The notes under the pieces were generated by a model. The model did not search any database. It was not told the DNA's origin and saw only the letters and a list, made by a program, of their open reading frames with translations. Positions 26,773 through 35,274 of a stretch of 64,000 nucleotides of DNA are shown piece by piece; within the stretch, counting starts at the first letter, position 1; each line of letters begins with the position of its first letter. Origin of the DNA: Devosia sp. 1566 (GTDB taxonomy: Bacteria; Pseudomonadota; Alphaproteobacteria; Rhizobiales; Devosiaceae); assembly GCF_004005995.1 (NCBI RefSeq), contig NZ_CP034767.1, positions 4,070,501 to 4,134,500 on the forward strand, in the 5' to 3' direction. Both the position numbers and the translations under genes were made by a program.

Positions 26773-28386
26773 ATGACCTGGCTGGCCGAGACCGCCATGC
26801 TGAGCCATGGTTGGCGCCGTCTCGTGCTGCTGGTGCTGGCCGGGGCGGTGGCCGGGCTCGCTGTGCCCCCATTGTTCGTGTTGCCGGCGCTGTTCCTGGC
26901 GTTTCCCGTCTGGGTCTGGTGCCTCGATGGTGCCGAGCATGGCCGCGGCTGGCCGAGATTGTTCGGACCAGCCTTCACCATTGGTTTTGCCTTCGGCTGG
27001 GGCTATTTCACAGTCGCGTTTCACTGGTTGGGCGCGGCTTTCTTTGTGGATGGCGGCGTCATGCTGGTGCTGATGCCCTTTGCCATCTTGGCCCTTGCCG
27101 CTTTGATCGCCTTGTTTTGGGGGTTGGGCAGCGCTGGCGCGCACCTACTCTGGTCCACCGGACCTTGGCGCATTGTGACGCTCGCGACCTTTGTGACCGC
27201 CGCCGAATGGGCGCGCGGCCATGTGCTGACCGGCTTTCCCTTCGACCTGCTTGGCTATGCCCTGACGCCGACAACGGAGATGATGCAGGCGACGGCCCTT
27301 GTGGGCGTTTATGGCCTCACCTTTGTTGCGGCCCTCCTGGCAATGACGCCGGCCCTGATCTGGCCCGCTGACGGGCGCCCGCTGTCGCGGCGGCTGCTTC
27401 CGTTCTTCCTGTCGCTGGCGGTCCTGGCTGGCCAGCTTGGTTATGGCTTTAACCGGCTGGCAGGCACCCCGGTCGCCGAGCGTACCGATATCGCTATGCG
27501 CCTCGTGCAGCCTTTGGTTTATGAGCATGCCAACTGGGCCCGGGTGGATCCGGCTGGCCTCATCGACCGGCTGCTGATGTTGTCGGAAATCCGGATGGAT
27601 CCGCAGGACCAGGGTCTTGCCGACATCACGCATCTGGTTTGGCCCGAATCCAGTTTGCCCTTCTTTCTGGCGTCCTATCCCGATGCGCTGGCGCGTATTG
27701 CCCGCATGCTGCCGGACGACACCATCCTCTTTACCGGAGCGCCGCGCCAGCAGCTTGCTCCGGGCGCGACCAGCCCATCCGGTCCGCCCTTCAATGCCAT
27801 TCTGGCGATCAACAGCGATGGTGAGGTGATCGAGAGCTACGACAAGGCTCACCTGGTGCCCTTTGGCGAGTTCCTGCCCTTTCAGGACTTCTTTGCCCAA
27901 CTTGGTATCAAGCAATTCGTGCCTGGAGCGGAAGGCTGGGGCCATGGCGACGCGCGCCGGCGCTTGCTGAACCTGCCGGGGACGCCGGCTCTATTGGCGC
28001 TGATCTGCTACGAAATCCTGTTTTCCGGTGATCTGGGCGACACGGCCAAAGCCCAGTTCCTGTTCAACATCACCAATGATGCCTGGTTCGACGGCTCAAT
28101 CGGTCCGGCCCAACATGCCCACCATGCTCGGGTGCGGGCAGTGGAAGAGGGGATGAGCCTGATCCGGGCGGCCAATACTGGCATTACCTTTGCCACTGAT
28201 CCGCTGGGCCGCATCACCGGGCAGCTGGCGCCCCTGGAGATGGCCGCGCTCGATGTGCGCCCGTCCGAACGGCTGGCCAGCACGCCGTTTGCCCAATGGC
28301 GCCATTGGCCCTTGCTCGCCGTTCTGGCGCTGGGCCTGCTGATCTCGGTGCTAGCCTGGCGCGCCGAGCGGCCCCGGCGGCGCTAG
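26773..28386 (+). CDS. lnt: Apolipoprotein N-acyltransferase
   Basis: Inner-membrane enzyme that adds the third acyl chain to lipoproteins. The 537-residue product has an N-terminal block of about six hydrophobic helices (residues 15-235), a periplasmic nitrilase domain with the Glu-Lys-Cys triad (Glu about 293 in WPESSLP, Lys about 357 in YDKAHLVPFGEF, Cys about 411 in ICYEILF), and a C-terminal helix near 510-530. In rhizobia lnt usually lies in the phoH-ybeY-corC cluster next to metK; here it is alone and divergent from tsaB. Confidence 0.95.
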   Translation: MTWLAETAMLSHGWRRLVLLVLAGAVAGLAVPPLFVLPALFLAFPVWVWCLDGAEHGRGWPRLFGPAFTIGFAFGWGYFTVAFHWLGAAFFVDGGVMLVLMPFAILALAALIALFWGLGSAGAHLLWSTGPWRIVTLATFVTAAEWARGHVLTGFPFDLLGYALTPTTEMMQATALVGVYGLTFVAALLAMTPALIWPADGRPLSRRLLPFFLSLAVLAGQLGYGFNRLAGTPVAERTDIAMRLVQPLVYEHANWARVDPAGLIDRLLMLSEIRMDPQDQGLADITHLVWPESSLPFFLASYPDALARIARMLPDDTILFTGAPRQQLAPGATSPSGPPFNAILAINSDGEVIESYDKAHLVPFGEFLPFQDFFAQLGIKQFVPGAEGWGHGDARRRLLNLPGTPALLALICYEILFSGDLGDTAKAQFLFNITNDAWFDGSIGPAQHAHHARVRAVEEGMSLIRAANTGITFATDPLGRITGQLAPLEMAALDVRPSERLASTPFAQWRHWPLLAVLALGLLISVLAWRAERPRRR

Positions 28387-28394
28387 CTAGGCTC

Positions 28395-30818
28395 CTAGGT
28401 TCGGAGCACGCCGCCGCTGGCTTTGCTGACGGCATTGACCACAGCGGCCGAAACCTTCTCGATCTGCTCGTCAGTCAGCGTCTTGTCGGTAGGCTGCAGC
28501 GTCACCGCGACCGCCACCGACTTGTTGCCCTCGCCGACATGGGTGCCTTCATACACGTCGAACACCTCGACGCTGGTGATCAGGGTTTTGTCGGCACCGC
28601 GGGCAGCCTTGATGATGGTGCCGGCGGAGACCGACTTGTCGACCACAAAGGCGAAATCGCGGCTCAGGGGCATGAGGCTGGAAAGCGGCAGGGCCGGCTT
28701 GGTGCGCGTCGGCTTGCGGCGCGGCTCGGGCAAGGCATCCAGATCAATCTCGAAGGCTGCGACGGGCCCAACAAGGTCAAGCTCGGCACTGAGGGCCGGG
28801 TGCAGCTCGCCAAACCAGCCCAGCGTCACCTTGGGTCCGAGCGCCAGGCGCCCGCCACGACCGGGATGGCTCCAGGAGGCGGCTTCGGGCAGCACCTGCA
28901 CCTTCTCGATATCAACCCCAAGGGCGTCGAGCACGGCCGCGAGATCTGCCTTGGCGTCGAACACGCCAACGGGTTCCGCCTTGCCGTCCCAGCGGCGACC
29001 GCTGCCGGTCAGCTTGGCCGTGCCGGTGCGAATGCCAGTCGCATAGGTGTGCTGGCCTTCGGGAGCATCGGACAGGAACACCTGCCCGACCTCGAATAGG
29101 GCCAGATCTTCGATGCCGCGATTGGAGTTGCGCCGGGCCGCGGCCAACAGGCCCGGCAGCAGGGAAGGGCGCATATCGGTCATATCTGAAGCAATGGCAT
29201 TGGCCAGCTGCAGGGTCTCTCCGCCTCCGCCGAAGCGCAGGGCTTCCTTGTGCGAGATGAACGACCAGGTGACGGCCTCGTCCAAACCGCGGGCGGCCAG
29301 CAGGCGCCGCGCAATACGCCGCCGGTTCTGCATGGTCGTCAACACGCGCGGGGCCACATGGTGCAGGCGCGGCAGCGGCTCGACAGGCACGGCATCAACG
29401 CCAACCATGCGCATCACTTCTTCAACGATATCGGCCTTTTGCGTGATGTCGGGCCGCCAGCTGGGCACCGCGACATCGCGCGTCTCACCACCGCCGGTCA
29501 CAGCAAAACCGAGACCTTCGAGGATAGCCTCGATTTGGCTGGGTTCAACCGTAAGGCCGGTCAGCCGCTTGACCTCGGAAAGCGGGAATTCCACTCGCGT
29601 ATTGGGGAACACGTCTTCGCCCGAGATCACAGGCTCAGCCGGTTCGCCGCCGCAGAGCTCCAGCACCAGCCGGGTGGCCAGCTCGAGGCCGGGTTCGGTC
29701 AGCGCCGGGTCAACGCCACGCTCGAGCCGATAACGCGCATCCGAGACAATGCCGGTCTTGCGTCCGGTTCGGGCAATCAGGTCAGGATCCCAGCTGGCGC
29801 ATTCCATCAGGATTGTGGTGGTATCATCAGTGCAGCCCGAGCGCTCGCCCCCCATGATGCCGCCAAGGCAAAGCGGCCCCTGCTCGTCGGCGATCACCGT
29901 CATGGTTTCGTCGAGCGGGTGGAGCTTGTTGTCGAGACCATCAAGGCTCTCCCCGGCGCGTGCATTGCGCAGCACGGGCTGGCCCACGATCTTGTCGGCA
30001 TCATAGGCATGGAGCGGACGCCCCCAGCCCAGCGACACCAGATTGGTGATATCAACCACCGCATTGATGGGGCGCAGACCCACTGCTCGCAGGCGGCTTT
30101 GCAGCCACTCAGGGGAGGGGCCATTCTTGATGTTGCGAATGACCCGGCCAGCGAATTTGCGGATGGCCTTGGGCTCGCCTTCGGCGAATCGGTGCGGCAG
30201 GGGCGCCAACGGGCTCGGGCCCTTCGAGGCCGTGGGCGACATGTCGGTGCGCTTCAATGTGCCAACGCCAAAGGCTGCCAGATCCCGGGCGATGCCATAA
30301 ACGCCAGTGGCGTCGCCGCGATTGGGCGTGATCGAAATGTCAAAGACGACACCATTGATGCCGGCATAATCGACATAGCGGTGACCGACGGGTGCATCTC
30401 CGGGCAGCTCGATGATGCCGTCATGGTCGCTCGACAGGTCGAGCTCGGCCGCCGAGCACAGCATGCCATTGGAGGCGGCGCCGCGAATATTGCCCACCCC
30501 GATAGTCATGTCCTTGCCCGGGATATAGGTCCCGGGGAACGCGAACACGGTCTTGAGCCCGGTTCGGGCATTGGGCGCACCGCACACGACGTCAATCAGC
30601 TCGCCGCTCCCCGCATCGACCTTGCACACGCGCAACCGGTCGGCATTGGGGTGCTGCTCGGCCGATACGACATGGGCCACCACAAAGCTCTTGAGCGCTT
30701 CGCCCTGATCTTCCACGCCTTCCACTTCGAGGCCGATCATGGTCAGCGATTTGCTGATCTCATCCACGGAGGCTGTGGTGTCGAGATGCTCGCGGAGCCA
30801 TTCAAGGGTGAACTTCAT
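28395..30818 (-). CDS. pheT: Phenylalanine-tRNA ligase beta subunit
   Basis: The 807-residue large subunit of tetrameric PheRS. Domains in order: the N-terminal start MKFTLEWLREHLDT, an OB-fold tRNA-binding domain (about 40-150, KVDAGSGELIDVVCGAPNARTGL), the B3/B4 editing region with DITNLVSLGWGRPLHAYD, the B5 domain, and a C-terminal anticodon-binding (FDX-ACB) domain ending in LQPTDKTLTDEQIEKVSAAVV. ATG at 30816-30818. It is last in pheS-(ASCH-exonuclease)-pheT, 11 nt after the fusion gene. Confidence 0.96.
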   Translation of the reverse strand: MKFTLEWLREHLDTTASVDEISKSLTMIGLEVEGVEDQGEALKSFVVAHVVSAEQHPNADRLRVCKVDAGSGELIDVVCGAPNARTGLKTVFAFPGTYIPGKDMTIGVGNIRGAASNGMLCSAAELDLSSDHDGIIELPGDAPVGHRYVDYAGINGVVFDISITPNRGDATGVYGIARDLAAFGVGTLKRTDMSPTASKGPSPLAPLPHRFAEGEPKAIRKFAGRVIRNIKNGPSPEWLQSRLRAVGLRPINAVVDITNLVSLGWGRPLHAYDADKIVGQPVLRNARAGESLDGLDNKLHPLDETMTVIADEQGPLCLGGIMGGERSGCTDDTTTILMECASWDPDLIARTGRKTGIVSDARYRLERGVDPALTEPGLELATRLVLELCGGEPAEPVISGEDVFPNTRVEFPLSEVKRLTGLTVEPSQIEAILEGLGFAVTGGGETRDVAVPSWRPDITQKADIVEEVMRMVGVDAVPVEPLPRLHHVAPRVLTTMQNRRRIARRLLAARGLDEAVTWSFISHKEALRFGGGGETLQLANAIASDMTDMRPSLLPGLLAAARRNSNRGIEDLALFEVGQVFLSDAPEGQHTYATGIRTGTAKLTGSGRRWDGKAEPVGVFDAKADLAAVLDALGVDIEKVQVLPEAASWSHPGRGGRLALGPKVTLGWFGELHPALSAELDLVGPVAAFEIDLDALPEPRRKPTRTKPALPLSSLMPLSRDFAFVVDKSVSAGTIIKAARGADKTLITSVEVFDVYEGTHVGEGNKSVAVAVTLQPTDKTLTDEQIEKVSAAVVNAVSKASGGVLRT

Positions 30819-30829
30819 GATCGCATACC

Positions 30830-31873
30830 TTAACGGAAGTCGCTCTGGCTGCCGGTGATCGGCGGCAGGGCGCGGGAAATCTTGAACAATTCGACAAGGA
30901 CCCGGGCAAAGCCGCGGGCATCGTCGATCGCATGATGGGTGTGGGCGATATGGCCGTAGAACTCGGCGGGCAGCTTGCTCATGCCCCAATCGAGATAGGG
31001 CGCGCCACGCAGCGTTCCGGCCATAGTGTAAAGGCAGACCCCGCCGCCACGAAAGATCTGCCGGCCCTTGAAGGGACCGCTCAGCACTCGCGTGCCGGCA
31101 AACTGGTCGAGATAATGGTCCATCCACAGGCCGTCAAACATAAGGGGGGCGGCAGCAAAGACCTTGGGTCCGGGCAGGTTTTCCACCCAATCGGCAAAGC
31201 GCGGCATTACCGTCTCCGCCGGCTCGGCTCCCGTGGTTGCTGCTGCCCAGGCTTCCGGCTGGGTTTGCCACCAGGCCATGGTGGTTTCGTTGGCATGCCG
31301 ATCCGGGCGCGCCTGCAGCACGGCCTCGAACTCGCCATGTCGCGTCCCATCTGCTTCGACCGCCACGGCCGCAAAGCTCAGCATCGAATTGTGCAGCGGG
31401 GTCGGGCCGTCCGACTCAATATCGGTGACGATAAAGATCGGCCGCGCCACCTGATTATACACGGGGCGCCCGGCAGGCAGAACCTCAACCAGCCGAAACT
31501 GCTCGCAGACCACCGGCATGTCGGGAGCAAAGCCACCGTTGCGAGCGAAAAAACGCTCATGGCCGGCGCGCCACTCGGCATAGGGGCCCTCGCCTTCAAG
31601 GTCGCTGAACTCCGGACCGATCTCATCGAACCGCTTGACCTCGACTGAGAGGGTTTCGATCACCGCCGCCGCTCCCCCCGCTCCGTTCAGTACGACATCG
31701 CGCCGTCCGGCCTGGGGTAGGGGTTCCTTGTATGGCCCGAAATTACGCAAGGCGCCGCAGGTTGCCGTCTTCTTGCCGGCAAGCACGAGGGCGAGCAGCT
31801 CGTCCGCCAACTCGGGCGAGTCGCCGAAGCTGAACTGGATGGCATCGCGGTAAGGGGGCGGCAGGTCAGCCAT
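30830..31873 (-). CDS. ASCH domain fused to DEDDh 3'-5' exonuclease
   Basis: A 347-residue two-domain protein. Residues 1-135 are an ASCH domain with the conserved GKKTAT (33-38) and a typical VCEQFRLVEVL end. Residues 146-340 are a DnaQ-like exonuclease: Asp151 and Glu153 in VTDIESDG, then WWQTQPEAWAAAT, APLMFDGLWMDHYL, and the last motif HTHHAIDD with His313/His314 and Asp317/Asp318. The frame is open through the joint; no stop or good internal ribosome-binding site separates the halves. ATG at 31871-31873 is 4 nt after the pheS stop, and pheT follows 11 nt after its own stop. ASCH domains are thought to bind RNA, so an RNA or tRNA substrate is an inference. Confidence 0.85.
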   Translation of the reverse strand: MADLPPPYRDAIQFSFGDSPELADELLALVLAGKKTATCGALRNFGPYKEPLPQAGRRDVVLNGAGGAAAVIETLSVEVKRFDEIGPEFSDLEGEGPYAEWRAGHERFFARNGGFAPDMPVVCEQFRLVEVLPAGRPVYNQVARPIFIVTDIESDGPTPLHNSMLSFAAVAVEADGTRHGEFEAVLQARPDRHANETTMAWWQTQPEAWAAATTGAEPAETVMPRFADWVENLPGPKVFAAAPLMFDGLWMDHYLDQFAGTRVLSGPFKGRQIFRGGGVCLYTMAGTLRGAPYLDWGMSKLPAEFYGHIAHTHHAIDDARGFARVLVELFKISRALPPITGSQSDFR

Positions 31874-31877
31874 ACCG

Positions 31878-33008
31878 TTAGCTCGACAGCCCGCCGAACA
31901 AGGTTGGCAGGTCCAGCGGCCGGAACCCATAATGGTCGAGCCAGCGCTGGTCGGCGTCAAAGAACTGGCGCAGATCGGGCATGCCATATTTGAGCATGGC
32001 GATGCGGTCGATTCCCATGCCCCAAGCAAAGCCCTGATAAACGTCCGGATCGAGCCCGGCATTGCGGATCACATTAGGGTGCACCATGCCGCAGCCCAGG
32101 ATCTCGAGCCAATCATTGCCTTCGCCGATCTTGACCTCGTTACCCGAGCGGTCGCAGCGCACGTCCACTTCCATGCTGGGTTCGGTGAAGGGGAAAAAGC
32201 TCGGCCGGAAGCGCAGCGTCACATTGGGCACTTCGAAATAGGCCTTGAGAAATTCCTCAAGCACCCAGCGCAGCTGCCCGATATGGCTGGACTTGTCGAG
32301 CACCAGCCCCTCGACCTGGTGGAACATAGGCGTGTGGGTCTGGTCGGAATCGTTGCGATACGTGCGCCCAGGGATCACCACCCGGATCGGCGGATCCATG
32401 GAGGGCGTGATATAGCTCGCAGAAGGCTTTTCATTGGTTTTCTGCATAACGCGGACCTGCACCGGAGAGGTGTGGGTGCGCAGCAGCTTCTTCACCCCGT
32501 CCGGACCGTGCTTCATGAAGAACGTGTCATGCATTTCCCGCGCGGGGTGCCCCTCGGGGAAATTGAGCGCGGTGAAATTGTAATAATCGGTCTCGATATC
32601 GGGACCTTCAGCGATGGAAAAACCCATATCCGAAAAGATCGCGGTGATTTCATCGAGCGTCTGGCTGATGGGGTGGATGCGCCCCCGGGCGGTCGGTGCC
32701 GGCTGCAGGGGAAGCGTGATGTCGACGGTTTCCTCTGCAAGGCGCGCCTCGAGCGCTTCGGCCTCGAGCGCGGCTCCGCGCGCTTCGATCAAGCCGGCAA
32801 TTTCACTCTTAAGGCCGTTGATCGCCGGACCCGCCGATTTGCGCTCTTCGGGGGCCATGCTGCCCAACGACGCCAGCAGCGCCGAAACACTGCCTTTCTT
32901 GCCCAGCGCGGCGACGCGAACCGCATCCAGCGCGCCGACATCGGCGGCAGCGGCGGTCGCGTCGGTAAGCTCGGCGCGGAGAAGATCGATCTGCTGATCA
33001 AGGGTCAT
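31878..33008 (-). CDS. pheS: Phenylalanine-tRNA ligase alpha subunit
   Basis: The 376-residue catalytic subunit of PheRS. The N-terminal coiled coil (about 1-90) binds tRNA. The class II core shows motif 1 [21 protein letters not shown], motif 2 [22 protein letters not shown], and motif 3 [19 protein letters not shown] at 33006-33008. It lies downstream of rplT behind a terminator-like hairpin, so its expression may depend on an attenuator. Confidence 0.97.
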   Translation of the reverse strand: MTLDQQIDLLRAELTDATAAAADVGALDAVRVAALGKKGSVSALLASLGSMAPEERKSAGPAINGLKSEIAGLIEARGAALEAEALEARLAEETVDITLPLQPAPTARGRIHPISQTLDEITAIFSDMGFSIAEGPDIETDYYNFTALNFPEGHPAREMHDTFFMKHGPDGVKKLLRTHTSPVQVRVMQKTNEKPSASYITPSMDPPIRVVIPGRTYRNDSDQTHTPMFHQVEGLVLDKSSHIGQLRWVLEEFLKAYFEVPNVTLRFRPSFFPFTEPSMEVDVRCDRSGNEVKIGEGNDWLEILGCGMVHPNVIRNAGLDPDVYQGFAWGMGIDRIAMLKYGMPDLRQFFDADQRWLDHYGFRPLDLPTLFGGLSS

Positions 33009-33041
33009 GGGGAGATCCGGATTAAGTGAACGCGGTTAGAC

Positions 33042-33087
33042 CAAAACAAAGCGCCCTGCACCAGCCCTTCCGGGTGGCACAAGGCGC
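33042..33087 (-). terminator. Hairpin with T-rich tail between rplT and pheS
   Basis: On the minus strand GCGCCTTGTGCCA pairs over 13 positions (three or four wobbles) with TGGTGCAGGGCGC, with an inner CCC/GGG pairing, and is followed by TTTGTTTT. It lies about 27 nt past the rplT stop and about 35 nt before pheS. It may end rpmI-rplT mRNA or attenuate read-through into pheST; no Phe-rich leader peptide was seen. Confidence 0.75.
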
Positions 33088-33113
33088 AAAGCTGACCTCA
33101 GCGAAGGAGAGTC

Positions 33114-33515
33114 TTAGGCAGAAACGCGGGCGTGGGTGGTGGCTTCAACGCCTTCCAGATACGCCAGGGCTGCCTTGGCCTTTTCGACCAGTGCGCCGAA
33201 CGCTGCGGGCTCGGTGATCGCGAGATCGGAGAGCACCTTACGGTCAACGGCAATCTCAGCCTTGCTGAGGCCGTCGATAAATCGACCATAGGTCAATCCG
33301 TGATCGCGCACGGCAGCGTTGATGCGCTGGATCCACAGAGCGCGGAAGTTGCGCTTCTTGACGCGACGATCGCGGTAAGCGTACTGGCCGGCCTTTTCCA
33401 CTGCCTGCTTGGCAATGCGGATCGTAGACTTGCGACGGCCGTAGTAACCCTCGGCAGCCTTCAAGACCTTCTTGTGACGGGCGTGATTGGTAACGCCTCT
33501 TTTAACGCGTGACAT
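33114..33515 (-). CDS. rplT: 50S ribosomal protein L20
   Basis: A 133-residue basic protein starting [20 protein letters not shown], with [19 protein letters not shown] in the core. The E. coli protein is about 118 residues; the extra 15 at the C-terminus ([13 protein letters not shown]) are common in this group. Twenty-three nt after rpmI. infC, often first in this operon, is not in the window. Confidence 0.97.
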   Translation of the reverse strand: MSRVKRGVTNHARHKKVLKAAEGYYGRRKSTIRIAKQAVEKAGQYAYRDRRVKKRNFRALWIQRINAAVRDHGLTYGRFIDGLSKAEIAVDRKVLSDLAITEPAAFGALVEKAKAALAYLEGVEATTHARVSA

Positions 33516-33538
33516 GTGTCAGGGTCCTTTCGAGAGCG

Positions 33539-33739
33539 TTAGCGGTTGTACGGCATGTACCACTTGACCAGCGATTCATCGCCCTTCTGCAGGATTTTGG
33601 TCCCACGATTGGTGCGAATATACTTGGCCGAGTGGTTGATCAGGCGGTGGCGCTTGCCGGCGACGCCGGCCTTGACGCGACCGGTTGCCGTGAAGCTGAA
33701 ACGCTTCTTGGCGCCCGATTTAGTCTTCATCTTGGGCAT
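33539..33739 (-). CDS. rpmI: 50S ribosomal protein L35
   Basis: A 66-residue basic protein ([20 protein letters not shown]..., [23 protein letters not shown]) of standard length. The ATG at 33737-33739 is the family start. First gene of rpmI-rplT; its promoter lies in the 260-bp region shared with the divergent heat-shock gene. Confidence 0.97.
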   Translation of the reverse strand: MPKMKTKSGAKKRFSFTATGRVKAGVAGKRHRLINHSAKYIRTNRGTKILQKGDESLVKWYMPYNR

Positions 33740-33900
33740 TTTGCGGGTCCTTGGTGTTACGAGGATAGACAGAGGGCCTATCGCATTCAAAGACCGCCAC
33801 GGCATGCCTGAGGCCGGGCGGTCAGCAGAAGCCGGCTCTATAGGGCCAAAGGCGGCACAAGGCAAGAGCCTAGCCGTCACCAGCGAGCAAATTGGGCCGC

Positions 33901-33928
33901 CTTGAACAGCGCCGGGCGCCCACCATAT
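33901..33928 (+). promoter_or_regulatory. Candidate RpoH (sigma32) promoter for the small heat-shock gene
   Basis: CTTGAA (33901-33906) and CCATAT (33923-33928) are 16 nt apart. This matches the alphaproteobacterial heat-shock promoter pattern (CTTGAA, then a C-rich -10). The predicted start near 33935 would give a 65-nt leader consisting of the two hairpins described in the next entry. Confidence 0.5.
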
Positions 33929-33936
33929 GTTGGCAA

Positions 33937-34002
33937 GGCGCGTGATGCCGTTCTTTCTGGGTCCGCGCCAATGCGTTGCTTGTGATCAAGGACGGCTGCA
34001 TG
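33937..34002 (+). ncRNA. ROSE-like RNA thermometer in the hsp20 leader
   Basis: The leader has a first hairpin closed by GGCGCG (33937-33942) and CGCGCC (33964-33969). A second, start-proximal hairpin pairs TTGCTTG (33976-33982) with CAAGGAC (33987-33993) around a TGAT loop. In the second, the Shine-Dalgarno AAGGA (33988-33992, 7 nt before the ATG) is held by the sequence UUGCU, including a G-G opposition. That is the hallmark of ROSE elements, which melt on heat shock to free the ribosome-binding site of rhizobial small heat-shock genes. Class assigned by eye. Confidence 0.7.
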
Positions 34003-34419
34003 TCGCGTGTCTCGGTGTTTTCTGCGCCCTTTTTGTTGGGCTTCGACAATCTGGAAGAGCGGGTAGACCGCCTGGCCAAGGCTGCCGAAGGCTACCCGCC
34101 CTACAACATAGAGCGTAGCACCGCTCCGGATGGGACTGAACAGTTCCTGGTATCGATTGCCGTCGCCGGGTTCTCACCCGACGATCTGGAAGTGACTGCC
34201 GAAGATGGGCAGGTCCTCGTGCGGGGTCGGCAAAAGGAAGATGGCGCGCGTCAGTTCCTGCATCGCGGCATTGCCGCCCGCCAGTTCCAGCGTTCCTTCC
34301 TGCTCGCCGACGGCATGATCGTTAGGGATGCAACTTTAAGCCACGGTTTGCTCGTTGTTACCATCGAGCGCCCCCAAGCGCCCAAGATTGCCCGGCGCAT
34401 TGAAATTCGCTCAATTTGA
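34000..34419 (+). CDS. Small heat-shock protein (Hsp20/IbpA family)
   Basis: ATP-independent holding chaperone of 139 residues. The alpha-crystallin domain covers about residues 30-125 with YNIERSTAPDGTEQFLVSIAVAGFSPDDLEV and the conserved turn LSHGLLVVTIERP; a C-terminal RIEIRSI supplies the I-x-I/V anchor. ATG at 34000 with AAGGA 7 nt upstream, inside the ROSE-like hairpin. DUF1150 follows 14 nt later. Regulation probably joins sigma32 transcription with thermometer control of translation. Confidence 0.93.
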   Translation: MSRVSVFSAPFLLGFDNLEERVDRLAKAAEGYPPYNIERSTAPDGTEQFLVSIAVAGFSPDDLEVTAEDGQVLVRGRQKEDGARQFLHRGIAARQFQRSFLLADGMIVRDATLSHGLLVVTIERPQAPKIARRIEIRSI

Positions 34420-34433
34420 GGAAAGGGCCAGTT

Positions 34434-34721
34434 ATGTACGAAAAGCGTAACACTGAAAATTACACTGAGACCTTGGCCAATCCGCTAAAGTCTCTCACGC
34501 GGGCCCAGTTTGCCGCACTTGGCGGCAGCGCGGTGGCCTATGTACGGCCCGTGGGCGGCGATGTGCTGTCGGCCATGATCGAGGAAGCCGAGTTCAACAC
34601 TGACGAGGTTTATCAACTCGTCATGTCTGCCGATGGCACACCCTTGCTGGTAACCGATACCGAGGATGCCGTTAGCGAATGGCTCGGCACCCGCAATCTC
34701 GGGCTGGCTACCGTCCATTAA
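34434..34721 (+). CDS. DUF1150 family protein
   Basis: A 95-residue cytoplasmic protein with the family centre LTRAQFAALGGSAVAYVRPV and LVMSADGTPLLVTDT. It is found beside small heat-shock genes in many alphaproteobacteria, as here. The ATG at 34434 follows GGAAAGGG by about 7 nt. Role unknown; shared control with the chaperone suggests a part in heat or envelope stress. Confidence 0.88.
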   Translation: MYEKRNTENYTETLANPLKSLTRAQFAALGGSAVAYVRPVGGDVLSAMIEEAEFNTDEVYQLVMSADGTPLLVTDTEDAVSEWLGTRNLGLATVH

Positions 34722-34758
34722 AGCGAATCCAGCTGGAAGGCCGGCCGCCAACGGCGGC

Positions 34759-35226
34759 TCACGCGGCGTAGTTGGTGTCCGATGGGCTGCTTAGAATGGC
34801 GTAAAGTTGAGCTTCATCGCCGGCGCGGCGCAACTCCTCGACCACGCTTTCGGTGCGCAACAAGCGGGCCACCCGCGACAGCGCCTTGAGGTGATCCGCC
34901 CCCGCGCCGGCTGGTGCCAGCAGCATCATGACGAGGTCTACGGGCTGATCGTCGACTGCATCGAACTCGATCGGCTGGTCAAGCCGGGCAAACACCGCCG
35001 TCACCTGTTTGATGCCGGCGGTTTTTCCGTGTGGAATCGCGATCCCGTTGCCCAGGCCCGTCGAGCCCAGGGCTTCGCGATTGGTAATGGCATCAAGGAT
35101 GTCGTTGCGCTCGAGTCCCGTCAGTTCGGCGGCCCGTTGGGCAAGCTCTTGGAATAGCTGCTGCTTGGATTGCACTCCCGTACAAGCAAGCACCGCGCGT
35201 TCAGCCAGAATGTCGGCCAACTCCAT
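34759..35226 (-). CDS. ptsN: PTS IIA-like nitrogen-regulatory protein PtsN
   Basis: EIIA-Ntr phosphoacceptor of 155 residues. The phosphorylated His lies in NGIAIPHGKTAGIKQ (near residue 66), followed by VDLVMMLLAPAGAGADHLKALSRVARLL. An in-frame GTG lies one codon before the ATG (35224-35226); ATG is preferred. It follows hpf by 48 nt and completes the usual rpoN-hpf-ptsN group. Confidence 0.95.
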   Translation of the reverse strand: MELADILAERAVLACTGVQSKQQLFQELAQRAAELTGLERNDILDAITNREALGSTGLGNGIAIPHGKTAGIKQVTAVFARLDQPIEFDAVDDQPVDLVMMLLAPAGAGADHLKALSRVARLLRTESVVEELRRAGDEAQLYAILSSPSDTNYAA

Positions 35227-35274
35227 CACTATAGCCTTAATCTAGATTATTCTTGGTGCAGCAATTACTCGGGT

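Noticed and set aside
31430-31480. A sequencing artefact joining two genes in the ASCH-exonuclease frame
   Set aside because: The frame reads through cleanly with normal codon usage on both sides; no stop is present and the linker is short and plausible. Kept as a real fusion, with resequencing as the test.
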